This document shows, piece by piece, positions 47,801 through 57,974 of a DNA stretch of 64,000 nucleotides. Each line of letters begins with the position of its first letter. Positions within the stretch are counted from its first letter, which is position 1. The DNA comes from Choristoneura fumiferana (Eukaryota; Arthropoda; Insecta; Lepidoptera; Tortricidae): positions 10,244,532 through 10,308,531 of the forward strand of contig NC_133476.1 in assembly GCF_025370935.1 (NCBI RefSeq), in the 5' to 3' direction. The notes beneath the pieces are model-generated. The model saw only the letters and a program-made list of their open reading frames with translations. It was not told the origin of the DNA and did not search any database. The translations under genes were made by a program, and so were the position numbers.

Positions 47801-50800
47801 TCACAATATTCTGCCTAGGGTTTCTGCTCGAGTTTTTGGCTACACTCGAGACGAGAAAAAATTTACCGGAACTCGAGAATTCTCGTGTTCCAAATTCAAA
47901 TGCGCCAGATGCGGTTTTTCGCTGTTCATGGCTTTTGGGGACTGAATAACTAAAGTAAAATACTTATTAATTAAAATTAGATAGCTTAGTATTCTCCCCC
48001 ATGCAAAAAAAGCCATAGACATTTTCATCTGTACTCCCAAAAGTTGTTAACTCTCGTGCACATACACGGAAAAAAAGGAATTCTTCGACCAAGAATATTC
48101 ATAGTCTCAAGAATATTGTTTCAATCGAAGTAATTATTTTCTAGACGGGGTATTCTTTTTATAATTTTCATTGTTACAGTTAGTTAAGTTATTTTAGGTT
48201 AGTTCTTTTTTATGTATGTAAACTCATAATTGTACAACTTTAAAAATTACTTGATATAATTTTATTATCTTGTACTGTGAATAATTATAATAATAATAGA
48301 ACGTTTATGACGTTAAATACCTATAAATTATACAATACAATACAATACAATAACTCTTTATTGCACACCAATACAGTAAACAGTACAGAGAACACAAGTT
48401 TATACATAGAGATTATAATGAATATATAACGTTTTAATTATTTTCTTTAAGTAAGATAATAGTTTTAACCCAAGGCAATATTTGTCTTCATCCAATACAA
48501 TATGGCGTCCAGCTATATACGAAATATTATTGTATTGACAAAGGGTATTTGTCTTAATCTAAGACATCCTTTTTTTCCGTGTAGTTAATATATTAATCTG
48601 TTCAGTTTATTCTTAAGTTTTGATTATGACGTAAGATTATTTTTGTTCCTTGCCTTACCTTAATAAGAGGTACATAGTAAAAGTACAAAAAAATCAAAAA
48701 CCCGACTAGTTACTTTAAAAAAAAGAAAAGCAAGAAAATAAGTCTAGTGGCCTAAAACTCTGTTAAGTAGCTAAACTTAAAGTTGAACAATTGAGGCCCA
48801 TTACTAAAAATGTTTGAGCTGGTCTAGAAATGAATTTGATTTGAGTTTTTGATTTTTTTGGTTTATTTCATACTTTTTTGACATATCTGTGAAAGAATAT
48901 GGTCGATTAAGTAAAAGCATAAAGACAAAGATAAAAAAAAAGAAAAAAAAAAAGAAAAAGAAAGATAAAGATAGAAGAGGTAAAGATATTTAGAACAGAC
49001 TTCAATATGAATTTCGATTTTAGTCTTGATTTTTGATGTACCCCTTTCTAATTAGAATCGGCAAATTATTAGCTTTCATTTGATACCCATATTGTTACAA
49101 TACAAAATATTTATTTTTAATTTCTCCGGCATATTTTTATTCGTGAACGCCTGAAATAACACATACCTACTCGTATCTTATGTCACTCCGTCAGTTATGA
49201 CGGATATAATGATACCTCATAAGTATGCTAAAATCAGTCCAGCCGTTTTGGCTAAAGCGAGGACCAAAAAAATGGACTTACATACATATAGGTAGAGTCA
49301 TTCACGATGACGCGTGCCGTGGTTCTTATTACAATGTCATTAATGTCTAATTTTGACAAAATCGTGGATGTCATCGTGGTTTAGACGACCAGATGGCCTA
49401 GTGGTTAGAGAACCTGACTACGAAGCTTGAGGTCCCGGGTTCGATTCCCGTGTCGGGGCAGATATTTGTATGAAAAATACTAATGTTTGTTCTCGGGTCT
49501 TGGGTGTTTAATATGTATTTAAGTATGTATCTATATAATTATAGCTTTGCTAAGCTTACTTTGGGACTAGGTCAATTGGTGTGAATTGTCCCGTGATATT
49601 TATTTATTTATTTATTTTATGTCTTCGTGGATAGCATATACTACGCTCGAAAAAAATAACCTTCCTCCGGGAAATCGGGGAAAAATACGTCAAAATTATG
49701 ATTATGGTGCAATAAAAACCTTACAGATTAAAAAAATACTTAATTTCATGGTTTCTATTGAGGTTTTTATAAAAGACTCGAGAACCCGAGAAAACTCGAG
49801 AAATTAGCCTCGAGAATTCTCGAATCTCGAGAAAAAAAAAGGTCGAGAAACCAGAAACCCTAATTCTGTCCTTCTCATTATTTTCATTTCATTGTTTGAT
49901 GGTGATTTTCCACCGGCGAGGCGAGACGCCGGTGGAAAACCACCTTAAGACCGTTTACTTTGAATATCGGCAAAAAATATTAAGAGTAGTCTCCCTGGCG
50001 GTCGCACGGCAGCGTTAGGTATTCGTTTGGGATATTGCTGTCTTTATCGCTCGTGACATAAGCGGTCGCAGCCGTCCCCCCCTCATGCCTTCCGCAACCG
50101 ACGTCCGTATTTTGACGTAGCACCCATATTTTGGGTGAAACGATTACAACCTCTTTTGAATACGTTATACTTCTGAAGTAATCAAAAAAGTTAGTATTTT
50201 GCTTTTAGGAATTAGTACGTGCAGACTAAAAATCGTTTTTAACTAGAAACCCATACCGGTATCTCGCAGATTATGCTTATCTATATATATAAAATTCAAA
50301 GTCCTGACTGACTACTGACTGACTGATATATCAGCGCACAGTCCAAATCGCTGAAGCTAAACGCTTGAAATTTGCCATACATTATACCTTAAGTGACATA
50401 GAGGTACACTAAGAAGGGATTTTTCGAAATTTCCACGGGATAGGGAATAAATGGGATTTACATTTTCACTTAAAAATGGCTCTATTTCCGTAACTATAAT
50501 TATAAGAGACTTCAAATTTTGCATGCAAGTAGGCAATACTAACTGAAAATTCCTACGGGATAGGCAATAAATAAGATATGTTTTTTTTTCAATTAATTTC
50601 CCTATTCCGTAACTATAATTATTAGAGACTTCGAATTTGGCATGCAAGTAGGTAATGAAATTATATATATGAAATGTTATATCTGTAAGGATCAATTCTT
50701 ATGTATTTAATTATTCTGGGGATCTCGGAAACGGCTCCAAAAGTTTCAACTAAATTTAATATGTGGGAGCTGTCCGCGGTGAATAGTCGATTTAGCTTGG

Positions 50801-53800
50801 TCTTACTCGTAACATCTCTGAGACAACAAGAGTGTTTTCGTGTTTTGGTGGTTTTAGCGTAAATTTCACGCGCAAAAAGATTGGTAATTTGCAAACTGGC
50901 GGTCTAACGCTCAAATCTAGGTCAGAAGTACGTTTTACATTTAAAGCTTATTCTCCAAAAATATAATTTTACAAAAAGAAACTTCGAGCAATCCTTGGTC
51001 CTCTCAAATATAATATGTATGATAATACGGCTTTTATGTGGCTCACCAAAATTTAAATTATAGTAATACTTCAACTTTACATGACATCGTTCAATCATCC
51101 GAGTGTTTTCCGTTCGTTATTTAAAGTAAATATTTGTTGTATTTTGTTTACATTGTCTTAATGGTATTTTCGATACCTCCTACGTATACTGGTACAAGTG
51201 ACAAATTTCTGATTTTTAGTTTTTTGCATTTTTGTGATTAATATTTCCTTATTTACCTACCACAAAAAATTTGCACTGATATTCCTATTAGTTTTGGAAA
51301 TAAAGTGACGTATATGAATGCATCTAACACCGTTTTGCTAATCGGTACAACGTATACTGAGGCAACCGACATGCACCACTATACGCGGCACCGATATTGT
51401 GGCGGGGCCGGGGAAGTCCAGTGTAACTGGCAGTTGCCTCAGTGTACGCGCTAGCCGTCGCTGCGTGCGGACCGTTTAAACTGTTCTACGAACACATAAT
51501 TTGATAGTATATATAAAAAAACATGTTTTGGTCTGACAATTGCGGAGAGCAAGACCACAATAGCCGTATTTCTCATAGACAGTCATGGAAACTAAATCCA
51601 ATGTGAAACCTTTTCGTGGTCTATTTCGCTATGATTTCTTTGGCAAATGTATGGGATGTCAACATAACATTGGTAGTACAACGGTTCCACCCCAGTACCA
51701 GTACGTGATTCAGTTTCCTCGGCTATACCTACATGTACGCGTGCTAGAAATATAACATTGCAGTATTACATTGCATTCTGGTAGTTGAGCATCCCAAAAA
51801 GAAGGCGAAGGCATGCATGCTTTAATTAAAATGAGAACAGTAAATTTCAATATACCTACAGGTTGATAAAAAAAATCCTGTACTATACTGTAACCCATAT
51901 TAGGGTTACTGATTACTAATACGATATAAGTGGGAAAACATCGAAATTAGAAAGTCTTCTTGCGACTCCACTTCCATGCAAAACTTTTTTTTTTCGAATC
52001 ACAGTATTTTTGTACTTGGATCATATTAGTAATTAGTAGCCCTAATGTGGTTTAAAGTATAGTACAGGTTTTTAATAACCCCCTATACACATTTTTTTAT
52101 ACACACCTAAGAAATGGTACCTGGCTATGTATATGGCGAAAACGGGTAAACCGTATGAAGTTATAGAAGTTTCCCAAGACTTGGAAACAGACACAAAATT
52201 TAAATCTATTGTCAAGAAGACATTAATATATAAGGCGTATTATTAAAATTAATGATTATATCATGGATAGGGAAATTTGGAAATAATTCCGATCCGCATT
52301 GGCGAGTGCTTACTCCAAATAGCGAATTGAGAACTGTTTTAAATATGTAGTTGTGCTAAATACTTGTGATGTATAGATATCACTAAAATATGATTGTAAA
52401 TCTGTTTACAAAATATACCTAGGTTTATTGCCAGACTCTTCTCAACAGAGGTTTTTCGAACCGGTGGTAGATTTTTTTGACATTCATAAGTGCTTGTTAC
52501 AATCTAAATTGAATAAAGATATTTTGACTTTGACTCAATATTTCATGTCAAAGCTTGGCTTAAGCAAAGTGCTAATCAGACTCGCGCACGAAAGGTTCCA
52601 TACCATCTATACAACTTCATTAGGATTAGCAAAAAAATGGCAAAAAATTACATTTGTTGTATGGGGGCCCCCTTAAATATTTATTCTGTTCTATTTTTTG
52701 TTATATATTTATTATATCGACTACAGTTATACATAATCTGTGAAAATTTCAACTGTCTAACTATCATGGTTCATGAGATACAGCCTGGTGACAGACGGAC
52801 GGACAGCGAAGTAGTATATAGAAGTAGGGTTTCCGTTTATACCCTTTGGGTACGGAACCCTGAAGAGGCACAAAAAGATAAACCGTTATGTGGATACAAA
52901 TGGGTGCGATGCGATATATGTATCACATGAGGAACCTTTCACAATAAAATACGAGTACACATTTGAACAGGAATACGAATCCATTGAATGTGCTTCCATT
53001 AATTTAAAGCACTTAATACAATTACTTTTCTTAATAAAACCATTTATATTTCAAGTGAGGTTTTTTATAAAGGTATATTTCTGTATTTTGTATAGCACGT
53101 TTAAAACATTACTAGCGGTATATTGGTACAAGTGGCATGCTAATGTTAGCGTATATTGACGCAAGTGATAAAAACGTTTATAAATCAATAGATGAAGGTA
53201 AAAGAGCATCTGTTTTATTGTTCATTGCAAGCCATATAAGTATTTCATCTAAAAATTCATATGCAATATAAAAATATCGTTAGATCAGTAATCTACGCAT
53301 TACGCCGTATACTGGAGCAAGTGGTAATTAGCTCAGTATACCGCACAACTACAAGATGTAAAATACGCGTATAGTAGTGTATCTGCAAGTTTCTCAAAAA
53401 CTATAAGAAATTTCAAAATTCCATGAATACAGGTAGAAAGCAAATATTTTCTTTGGAACCAATGCAAAATTTTGAAAAGTTATATCATCAAATGAGAAAG
53501 TTACAGGTTTTGGAACCTTTGAACAGCTCTCCTGTAAATTTATGATTATGCACTTGTATCAGTATACGTAGGAGGTGTAAAGTCAATTATCAACAGTCTT
53601 GAGTAGTAGTAGTTGCTACGGCAATGTAAAGTAGAAGAAAACAGCTCTCGGTTATAAGACAAAGACAATAATAATATTACAAAATCAAGTCACTTACTTA
53701 TTCGATTAAATCTATTCCATATTATTCACATACATTTGTTCACATACGTTTGTCTTTTGTCTTTAAACGAGCAAGAAACGAGCAACTCTTGTGTATTTAT

Positions 53801-56800
53801 TTATTAAACAATAAAATGATAGTTACTTATATCGGGGATCTCGCTTTAACGATTTCGACGAAATTTGCCATGTGAGCACTTTCGGGACGATTAATCGATC
53901 TTGGAGTTTTGAGAATGTTTTTAAGGTAAATTTCACGCGCAATAAGATTGATATTTTCCATAGCTCTATCACATCATCGCGGTGGTTCAGAAGCGGTATA
54001 GGTACGTTGGATATATAAACTGAAAGTTTAGAGTTCTAATTTTCTTTGTATTTATAGATTTATTTAGTTTACGTTTTAGTTTTATAGATTGAAATAAAAT
54101 AATTAAAAAATAAAAACTCTGAGCAGTTCTCAGTAACCTTGGTACTTTAGTTTTTACAAGAAATTATTATAAGTCCTTATAGTGAAATTAATAACTGCGA
54201 TGCCAGCCGTAATGTTACGACATATTTAATTACGGATAATCCGATAGCCAGTTACGTCACGTACCTACTATATACGCATACCAACACACGGATTACGAAA
54301 CCGTTCTAACTTACTCGTAGATACTTCATTAGTTCTGCGATGAGGTCACAGATCATTGCTCATTGTTTTACTTATCAACATCATTCAAGTATCTGAGATA
54401 ACTAAACGTTTTTGAAGTCTGTTTAACAGCAAAAACTTGATGCTGCCAGGCACAGCCATTCAATTAAAAACTAAGTTACTAAGAGTATATTTACAAAGTA
54501 CAACAGGGCTGATATTTTCTTAAAGCTAATAAAGTAACTAATTATATCGACTATCTACGTGGCCAGATTCAATAGTTAGTCTTATTAAGGAGACTCCCAA
54601 GTACTCCCACCGTGCGTGACTTTACGGATCAGTGCCCTTAGTGTAATTTTTCGGTTACAAAATACGTCTCGATCGCGTTCACGTTAAAATCTCAATTTGT
54701 ATAGAAACACGAACATCGCAAACGTTCCGCTAGAGGCGCTGTTCGTCCATATAAATTGAGATTTTAACGCGAACGCGATCGATACGTATTTTGTAACCGA
54801 AAACTTACACTAGGGGTACTGCCTACAAGCGACCTACTACGCATGTATTTATAAAACGGGATAGAAATAACTATGATTGTATATATTATTCCGTGCGTGT
54901 AGATACTTACACTCTGCTAAAAAGTCGACTTTAGCCTGCGATCAGTCATTCTTCTCATCATCATGATATCAGCAAGAAGTTTAATAAAGTAACCACGTGT
55001 GTCATTTCACATTAACCCTTTTTTAGCAGCATGGTATTGACTCTAACGGATCTGTCATGATTAAAGTATTGAGTAAGAAGTACGTTGGAGATATTTAATA
55101 ATTATTTAAGATTCAGCAACAATTGTTAACAGAAATCGCTGCTTGTATTAACATGTTGAGCCGAGTATCATAATCACTTATAGGTAAACATCACATGCAA
55201 AACAAAAGTGAATCTTAAAAACTTAATTTATATCGGTAGAGCAAACCTTGGCTTATCGATGATACTTGGTAATTCGGTGATACAGTATCACTAATACTGC
55301 TTTATTATGTTATAAAATCGATGGCTGCTGTCAGTTTTGATGCTCGCAAATCTTAAATCCGGTTTGCCAGCAATTTAATTGCTTGCATTTCACTATTGTG
55401 AGCTCAACATATTAAGATAATAACGCATAGTATCACCGAATTACCAAGTATCACCGATAAGCCAAGGTTTGCTCTACTAATTCCGTCATGTCGCTGCAAC
55501 TATTGGCAATAGTAGTCAGCCTCCAGACGGGAGATTTCCTATCCGAGACCAGTCTCCTTGACGTTAGACAAGGGAGTAATGTGATTGTGGTTGGTACGAG
55601 TATTATGAGAGATTAGGTCCAATTAATATAGATATTTACCGAATGTGTAGTAGCAAAGTTGAAACAGGTGCGGCGCAAGCGCCGTGAGGAGTCCGAACAG
55701 CGCCTGGGGCAGTTCCGTAGCCAGGAAGAGGCCGAGCAGGGCCAGCAGCATGCGGGTGGTGCGGTCAGTACGCCCGCCGCCACGTTTCCCACCGTCTTCG
55801 TTCAGGCGCGCCTTTTCACCCTGCAAATTTATTTCTTAAAGTAGATACACAATTTTCACACACGTTAAATCCATAGTAGGGTTTGACTTATAGCTCTGAA
55901 GTCATGGGTTCGAACCCGACCTGCACTGAGGTGCACTTCACTGGTGTGGCCCCGTAACGATTCGATTCCCACCGGGTTGCTTGTTTTGACCACTGGCCCA
56001 TATCTTTCACTCTTCGCTCACTGCAAATCATTCTCTACTAGCCTGTGTGGGAACTACGGTCCAACTCCTTTTAATCTGACGAGGCCAGACATGGTGAGCA
56101 TTCGCTCATAATTGCGGTGCATGTGCCAAGATAGGCCTTCCCAACTTCTTTCTTCTATTCCATGGTAAGTATGCCTACATTAGAAAGCATTACGATACAA
56201 CCTTTAGTTTGACTGTCGCAATATGTGCCACACGTCGATGTTAGCTGATTTTTTCTGCTTCTGTTAGGGTACACGCTCAATCATTTAAATTTGCACAATT
56301 AAGCATGTGCGTCAAGAAGCGACAAAACGGTACCTATACCGTACAAATGGCTTTTGGACGCCATACAGTTTTTGCGCCGATTTTTGCACAAGGAGTTGGT
56401 GCATGCAAGTCGCTACGTGTAGCCGGGCCCTTATATGTAAAGTCCTCCCTAGAGATATTTAATTTTGTTATATTAACTATCAAACTCAATAGCGGCTTAA
56501 ACAGACGCCTTTACTCCAAATTCCAACAATATAAATTTTGCAAGTTTATTAAAATTTCTGTGACAGACGGACGGATTGGTCATGACTACACTTTAAGGGG
56601 CCCTTTTTTGCCATTTTGCCTACGGAATCCTAAAAACTAATATTGTGTAATTTACTAGCATTCTTTTTACTAGTGATGGCTATAAGCAATCTAGATTTTC
56701 AATAATATTTTGACTTTGACATCTTGTTGATACAACTTTCTTAATTGGGTGCGATTGCGGGCACCCGGGAGAGCATAAATTTTGAGAAGCCTTTGCTCTC

Positions 56801-56978
56801 GGATTCGAAATGATAAATCATCTTAATAACGTGAGATAAATCACTGCGATGTCCAATACGTTTTCGATATTGTAAAATGGTGAGAGATATAAAAGTGGAT
56901 ACTTAGGTACTTACCTACATAAATATTTCTGATTTTTGTAAAATCATATCGCGTAATTTTCACACGAAAAAAATAGAA

Positions 56979-57012
<34 letters not shown>

Positions 57013-57974
57013 TTATGATTATTTTTAGGATTTAATTGATATTTATCTACAGTGTTTTAGCTTATGAGCCTAATAAATCTTAATTATATCCAAAAGTGCA
57101 GTTCAAACTTGTATAGTTGCTATGTTATCTAAAAACTCAAGTCAAAAATAATTAATATAATAATTACCTCATTCGTCGTTATGGCTGACTTTTTCAATAG
57201 TTTTTGCCGTCTTCTGTCACTCGATTTCATTTTTATAATCAAACACACGCTCAAAATTGATAATACTAAACAAGGTATAAGTTTAATAAATACACTGTAA
57301 ATCCAAAATATAGCAGTCAATAACGTTTTATTACTGGTCATAGTAATAGCGTACTTAGGAGCCGCGATGGACGTTACGTTTACCGCACTAGTACTATTCA
57401 CTGTCAAGTTTGTACTCCCTGCACTGGAGGTCAGGACTTCCGTAATATTCATAGCAAAATAGATAGGAAGACACAACACTGGACACACGACATAAGCTAA
57501 AGTAATAGCTATATTGGTGTTTCTTTTACCACAGAACGTTCTATTCATTTGTGGAAACTTAATCGCGATATATCTCCATATCGCGAGCGTGATCGTCAGC
57601 CAGATAGAGATAGTGTGAAACGTCTGACTGAAGATAGAATGGAAGTACACAAACACTGCGGAAGCATAGGAGTTTCTGCTCTGTTCAGAACCAATCTTGA
57701 CGTATATGAGGCATGCGAACGGGATATAGTCGATCATGACGAGAAGGTCGGCGACGGCGAGGCCGGTGAGGATGGAGTTAGTGGAAGAGGCCATCTCCTT
57801 GCGGCTGAGCACGGCGATATTGACGGAGTTAGCCACGGAGCCGAGCACGCAGATGACCAGCGCGATGTAGCCGTGGATCTGTGCGAAAACGTCCCGGAAT
57901 CCCATCCCCCAGGGGTAACAGTATGCCATCGATACAAGGTCCTCGCCTCCGTCTCCGCTTCCCTCGCTCGACAT
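38710..57974 (-). CDS. Myosuppressin receptor-like neuropeptide GPCR (whole coding span, three exons)
   Basis: Class A rhodopsin-type receptor of the plasma membrane, closest in my reading to insect myosuppressin/FLRFamide receptors (DmsR group), which bind an RFamide peptide and signal through G proteins. Joining 57974-57168, 55820-55640 and 38888-38710 gives 1167 nt, 388 residues plus TAG, a normal family length. Membrane segments lie near residues 34-57, 66-92, 104-131, 152-175, 216-248, 291-313 and 332-350. Family marks: IHGY before TM1, GLAVADLL in TM2, HTISIWLT in TM3, WRY (133-135) in place of DRY, TTRMLLALL at TM6, NFVLY (344-348) in place of NPxxY, then SMSRQFR. Extracellular loop 2 has four N-glycosylation sequons (N176, N189, N193, N199). 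The start is the first ATG of exon 57974 with A at -3, but the frame stays open back to the splice acceptor at 58044, so upstream coding exons cannot be excluded. The exact ligand is inferred. Confidence 0.88.
39000..39813 (-). repeat. CCGGCC...GGTTCCG dispersed repeat, inverted copy plus a short fragment
   Basis: About 39140-39813 is the minus-strand version: GAGCCAAAATGGCAAAAACG, GTCCGTCTGTCTGTCTGTC, and closing GGGCGTATCCGACACGCTCT then AGGCCGGTTTTT. Immediately before it, 39000-39040 has a plus-strand fragment, AACCGGCCACGCGCGAGTAG, with a small GCGAGT..ACTCGC hairpin. Confidence 0.65.
40060..40140 (+). repeat. Tail fragment of the same dispersed repeat
   Basis: GATAGACAGACGGGTGGACA then GTTCCGTTTTTTTAATTTTG and GGTACGGAACCCATAAAA. 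A LINE-type AAAGAAAGAAAGAAACATTT tail follows at about 40297 in the minus direction. Confidence 0.45.
40862..40945 (-). repeat. Dispersed block J, copy 1
   Basis: Minus strand GGTAGAGTCATTTACGATGA then CGCGTGCCGTGGTTCTTATT, ACAATGTCGTTAATGTCCAA. Nearly the same text, plus strand, at 49288-49365 directly upstream of a SINE. Confidence 0.65.
41500..41760. other. CpG-rich segment of unknown role
   Basis: Locally GC- and CpG-rich (CCGCGACAGACGGTTACGCG, CCCGTCGCGTTCTCGATG) in an AT-rich intron. Minus-strand frame 41754-41545 is unrecognised. Could be an unannotated 5' UTR exon, an alternative promoter or an old repeat. Confidence 0.25.
42600..42625. promoter_or_regulatory. 26-base palindrome with a CRE core
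   Basis: ACTGGCGTGTGACGTCACAT then GCCAGT: self-complementary except for one pair, centred on TGACGTCA, the CREB/ATF consensus. It lies in the GPCR intron. The surrounding text (GTATGTCTTTCTCTGTCTAA) recurs in lepidopteran genomes, so this may be part of a repeat and not a gene-specific element. Confidence 0.35.
43565..43638 (-). mobile_element. SINE family 3, 3' tail only
   Basis: Minus strand GCTTTGCTTAGTTTGGGACT then AGATTCATTTGTGTCAATTG, CCCCATGATATTTAT and an ATTTATTT tail. Same text as the end of the complete copy at 49384-49615. Confidence 0.65.
43639..44279 (-). pseudogene. C-terminus of a CR1/Jockey-like LINE reverse transcriptase, 5'-truncated
   Basis: Minus frame 44279-43962 contains RLIVPNLKVVKHSSRNQ and LYNSLPKDLKLNNVKVFKKL, matching the conserved end of such ORF2 proteins (pattern S.....RLWNSLP..LR......FK..L). 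The catalytic RT and endonuclease domains are absent. About 320 bases of 3' UTR follow, ending in an AATCTGAAATCTGAATCTGA microsatellite tail next to a SINE tail at 43638. The upstream side abuts another retrotransposon end near 44296. Not functional. Confidence 0.65.
44296..44585 (+). mobile_element. LINE/SINE 3' end, family D, copy 2
   Basis: Starts near CAGGTGCAGGGCATTTTGCA, GGTGGTAGGACCTTGTGCAA, ends TTTTCCATCCAGTCGAATAA and a short A tail. Opposite orientation to the copies at 9658 and 46215. Confidence 0.7.
44587..44702 (-). mobile_element. SINE family 3, head and proximal body
   Basis: Minus strand: GGGCAACCGGATAGCCAAGT then GGTTAGAGAATCTGACAATG, GGTTCGATCCCCGTTCGGGG. A box TAGCCAAGTGG, B box GGTTCGATCC, then CGGGTCTTGGATGTTTAAT as in 49384-49615. 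Not a tRNA gene: the head continues into the SINE body. Confidence 0.7.
44854..45518 (+). repeat. CCGGCC...GGTTCCG dispersed repeat, near-complete copy
   Basis: Opens AAAAACCGGCCAAGAGCGTG, TCGGACACGCCCAAAATAGG, GTTCCGTAGCCATTACGG. It contains (CAGA)n and closes TTTGCCATTTTGGCTCCGGA then ACCCTAAAAA. This is the reference copy in the window for fragments elsewhere. No protein-coding part seen. Confidence 0.7.
45875..45890. repeat. 16-base perfect palindrome inside a larger hairpin
   Basis: GGCACAAATTTGTGCC, with CTCTCCCAG upstream and CTGGGAGAT downstream forming an outer pair (about 45866-45927). Confidence 0.5.
46215..46500 (-). mobile_element. LINE/SINE 3' end, family D, copy 3
   Basis: The best-preserved copy. 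A poly-T of 17 at the left (poly-A on the minus strand), then TATACGACTGGATGGCAAAC, GAGATCACCACCGCCCATAA and so on to GGTCCTACCACCTGCA. Frames on both strands across it are repeat translation. Confidence 0.7.
46501..47815. other. Intronic spacer, nothing recognised
   Basis: No gene, palindrome or tandem repeat that stands out. Confidence 0.4.
49288..49365 (+). repeat. Dispersed block J, copy 2
   Basis: GGTAGAGTCATTCACGATGA, CGCGTGCCGTGGTTCTTATT, ACAATGTCATTAATGTC. Counterpart of 40862-40945. It ends about 20 bases before the SINE at 49384. Confidence 0.65.
49384..49615 (+). mobile_element. SINE family 3, complete copy
   Basis: Head GACGACCAGATGGCCTAGTG, GTTAGAGAACCTGACTACGA, GTCCCGGGTTCGATTCCCGT (A box TGGCCTAGTGG, B box GGTTCGATTCC). 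The body contains CTCGGGTCTTGGGTGTTTAA, and the tail GTGAATTGTCCCGTGATATT ends in (TTTA)n. Pol III-transcribed in principle and mobilised by a partner LINE. Confidence 0.8.
49901..49944. mobile_element. MITE family C remnant
   Basis: GGTGATTTTCCACCGGCG and GCCGGTGGAAAACCACC almost touch; only the outer tips of the element at 21370-21533 remain around a 6-base GAGGCG core. Confidence 0.65.
50275..50900. repeat. Lepidopteran dispersed repeat with internal duplication
   Basis: GTCCTGACTGACTACTGACTG, TCAGCGCACAGTCCAAATCG at the left. CCGTAACTATAATTATAAGA at about 50488 recurs as CCGTAACTATAATTATTAGA at about 50606, each followed by TGCATGCAAGTAGG or similar. The right part, GTAAATTTCACGCGCAAAAA at about 50858, recurs at 53930. 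Minus frames here are translated repeat. Confidence 0.55.
51175..53576. repeat. 2.4 kb region with inverted 26-base ends and repeated GTATACTGG motif
   Basis: ACCTCCTACGTATACTGGTA (continuing CAAGTG) at 51175-51200 faces CACTTGTATCAGTATACGTA (continuing GGAGGT) at 53551-53576. Between them the core GTATA(C/T)TGG.(A/G)CAAGTG recurs at 53117, 53150 (variant) and 53306, and an inverted pair CGTATACTGAGGCAAC / GTTGCCTCAGTGTACG at 51351-51366 and 51433-51448. No coding sequence recognised. Confidence 0.5.
52640..52868 (+). repeat. Tail fragment of the GGTTCCG repeat superfamily
   Basis: GTTGTATGGGGGCCCCCTTA at the left, then CATGAGATACAGCCTGGTGA, CAGACGGACGGACAG and GGGTACGGAACCCTGAAG. The 82- and 97-codon frames nearby are not genes. 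Confidence 0.5.
53825..53965. repeat. Second copy of the right half of the 50275-50900 repeat
   Basis: TCGGGGATCTCGCTTTAACG, ATTTGCCATGTGAGCACTTT, GGTAAATTTCACGCGCAATA. Corresponds to about 50710-50895 in the other copy, in the same reading direction on the opposite side of the 51175-53576 block. Confidence 0.45.
54631..54820. mobile_element. Palindromic MITE, family A, copy 2
   Basis: 190 bp. Left end AGTGCCCTTAGTGTAATTTT, right end TTACACTAGGGGTACT. Arms of about 70 bases containing CGGTTACAAAATACGTCTCG. Better preserved at its tips than copy 1 (5565-5746), so it defines the family ends. Confidence 0.88.
55237..55476. mobile_element. 240 bp MITE, family I (TA target)
   Basis: TAGAGCAAACCTTGGCTTAT at the left and ATAAGCCAAGGTTTGCTCTA at the right; the arms extend about 47 bases with a few gaps. 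TA at both tips suggests a mariner-type insertion. It lies in the GPCR intron, 160 bases from the middle exon. Confidence 0.85.
55640..55820 (-). CDS. GPCR middle coding exon (loop 3, TM6, start of TM7)
   Basis: 181 nt between acceptor AAATTTGCAG and donor G|GTAAAT. Encodes residues 270-329 plus the first base of codon 330: a Gly/Lys-rich third intracellular loop, RTDRTTRMLLALLGLFLATE and LPQALFGLLTAL, then CYYTF. The family pattern at this place is RTTRML...ITEFPQG..GLL...CY..FG, so the assignment is strong. Phase 0 at the start, phase 1 at the end. The exon is markedly GC-richer than its introns. Confidence 0.88.
55895..56160. repeat. Unclassified repeat-like block with B-box-like text
   Basis: Contains CATGGGTTCGAACCCGACCT and CGATTCGATTCCCACC, plus a GC-richer body (AGGCCAGACATGGTGAGCAT, AAGATAGGCCTTCCCAAC). 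Looks like a diverged SINE; no second copy in the window. Confidence 0.3.
56425..56640 (+). repeat. Tail fragment of the GGTTCCG repeat superfamily
   Basis: AGCCGGGCCCTTATATGTAA, then TTTCTGTGACAGACGGACGG and CCTTTTTTGCCATTTTGCCT, ACGGAATCCTAAAAAC. The 111-codon frame crossing it is not a gene. Confidence 0.5.
56982..57010 (+). repeat. Short (CA)n microsatellite
   Basis: About 14 CA units in the 1.35 kb intron between the first two visible GPCR exons. Confidence 0.95.

Larger units (their letters stand above)
47816..49862. repeat. Region bounded by inverted TAGGGTTTCTG ends with CTCGAG-rich borders
   Basis: TAGGGTTTCTG at 47816-47826 and its complement at 49852-49862. Next to each end are several CTCGAG sites and one CTCGAGAATTCTCG (47872-47885 and 49809-49822). 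The interior holds a LINE-type tail at 48330-48420 (ATACAATACAATACAATAAC then TCTTTATTGCAC, minus sense) and a SINE. Either one element with inverted ends or two opposed copies of a short repeat. Confidence 0.5.
38889..55639 (-). other. 16.75 kb intron of the GPCR gene, repeat-filled
   Basis: Donor GTAAAT, acceptor TTTTCAG. It separates the TM6 exon from the TM7 exon and contains most of the LINE, SINE and MITE copies listed below. By contrast the preceding intron (57167-55821) is 1347 bp. No second gene was recognised inside on either strand. Confidence 0.8.
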
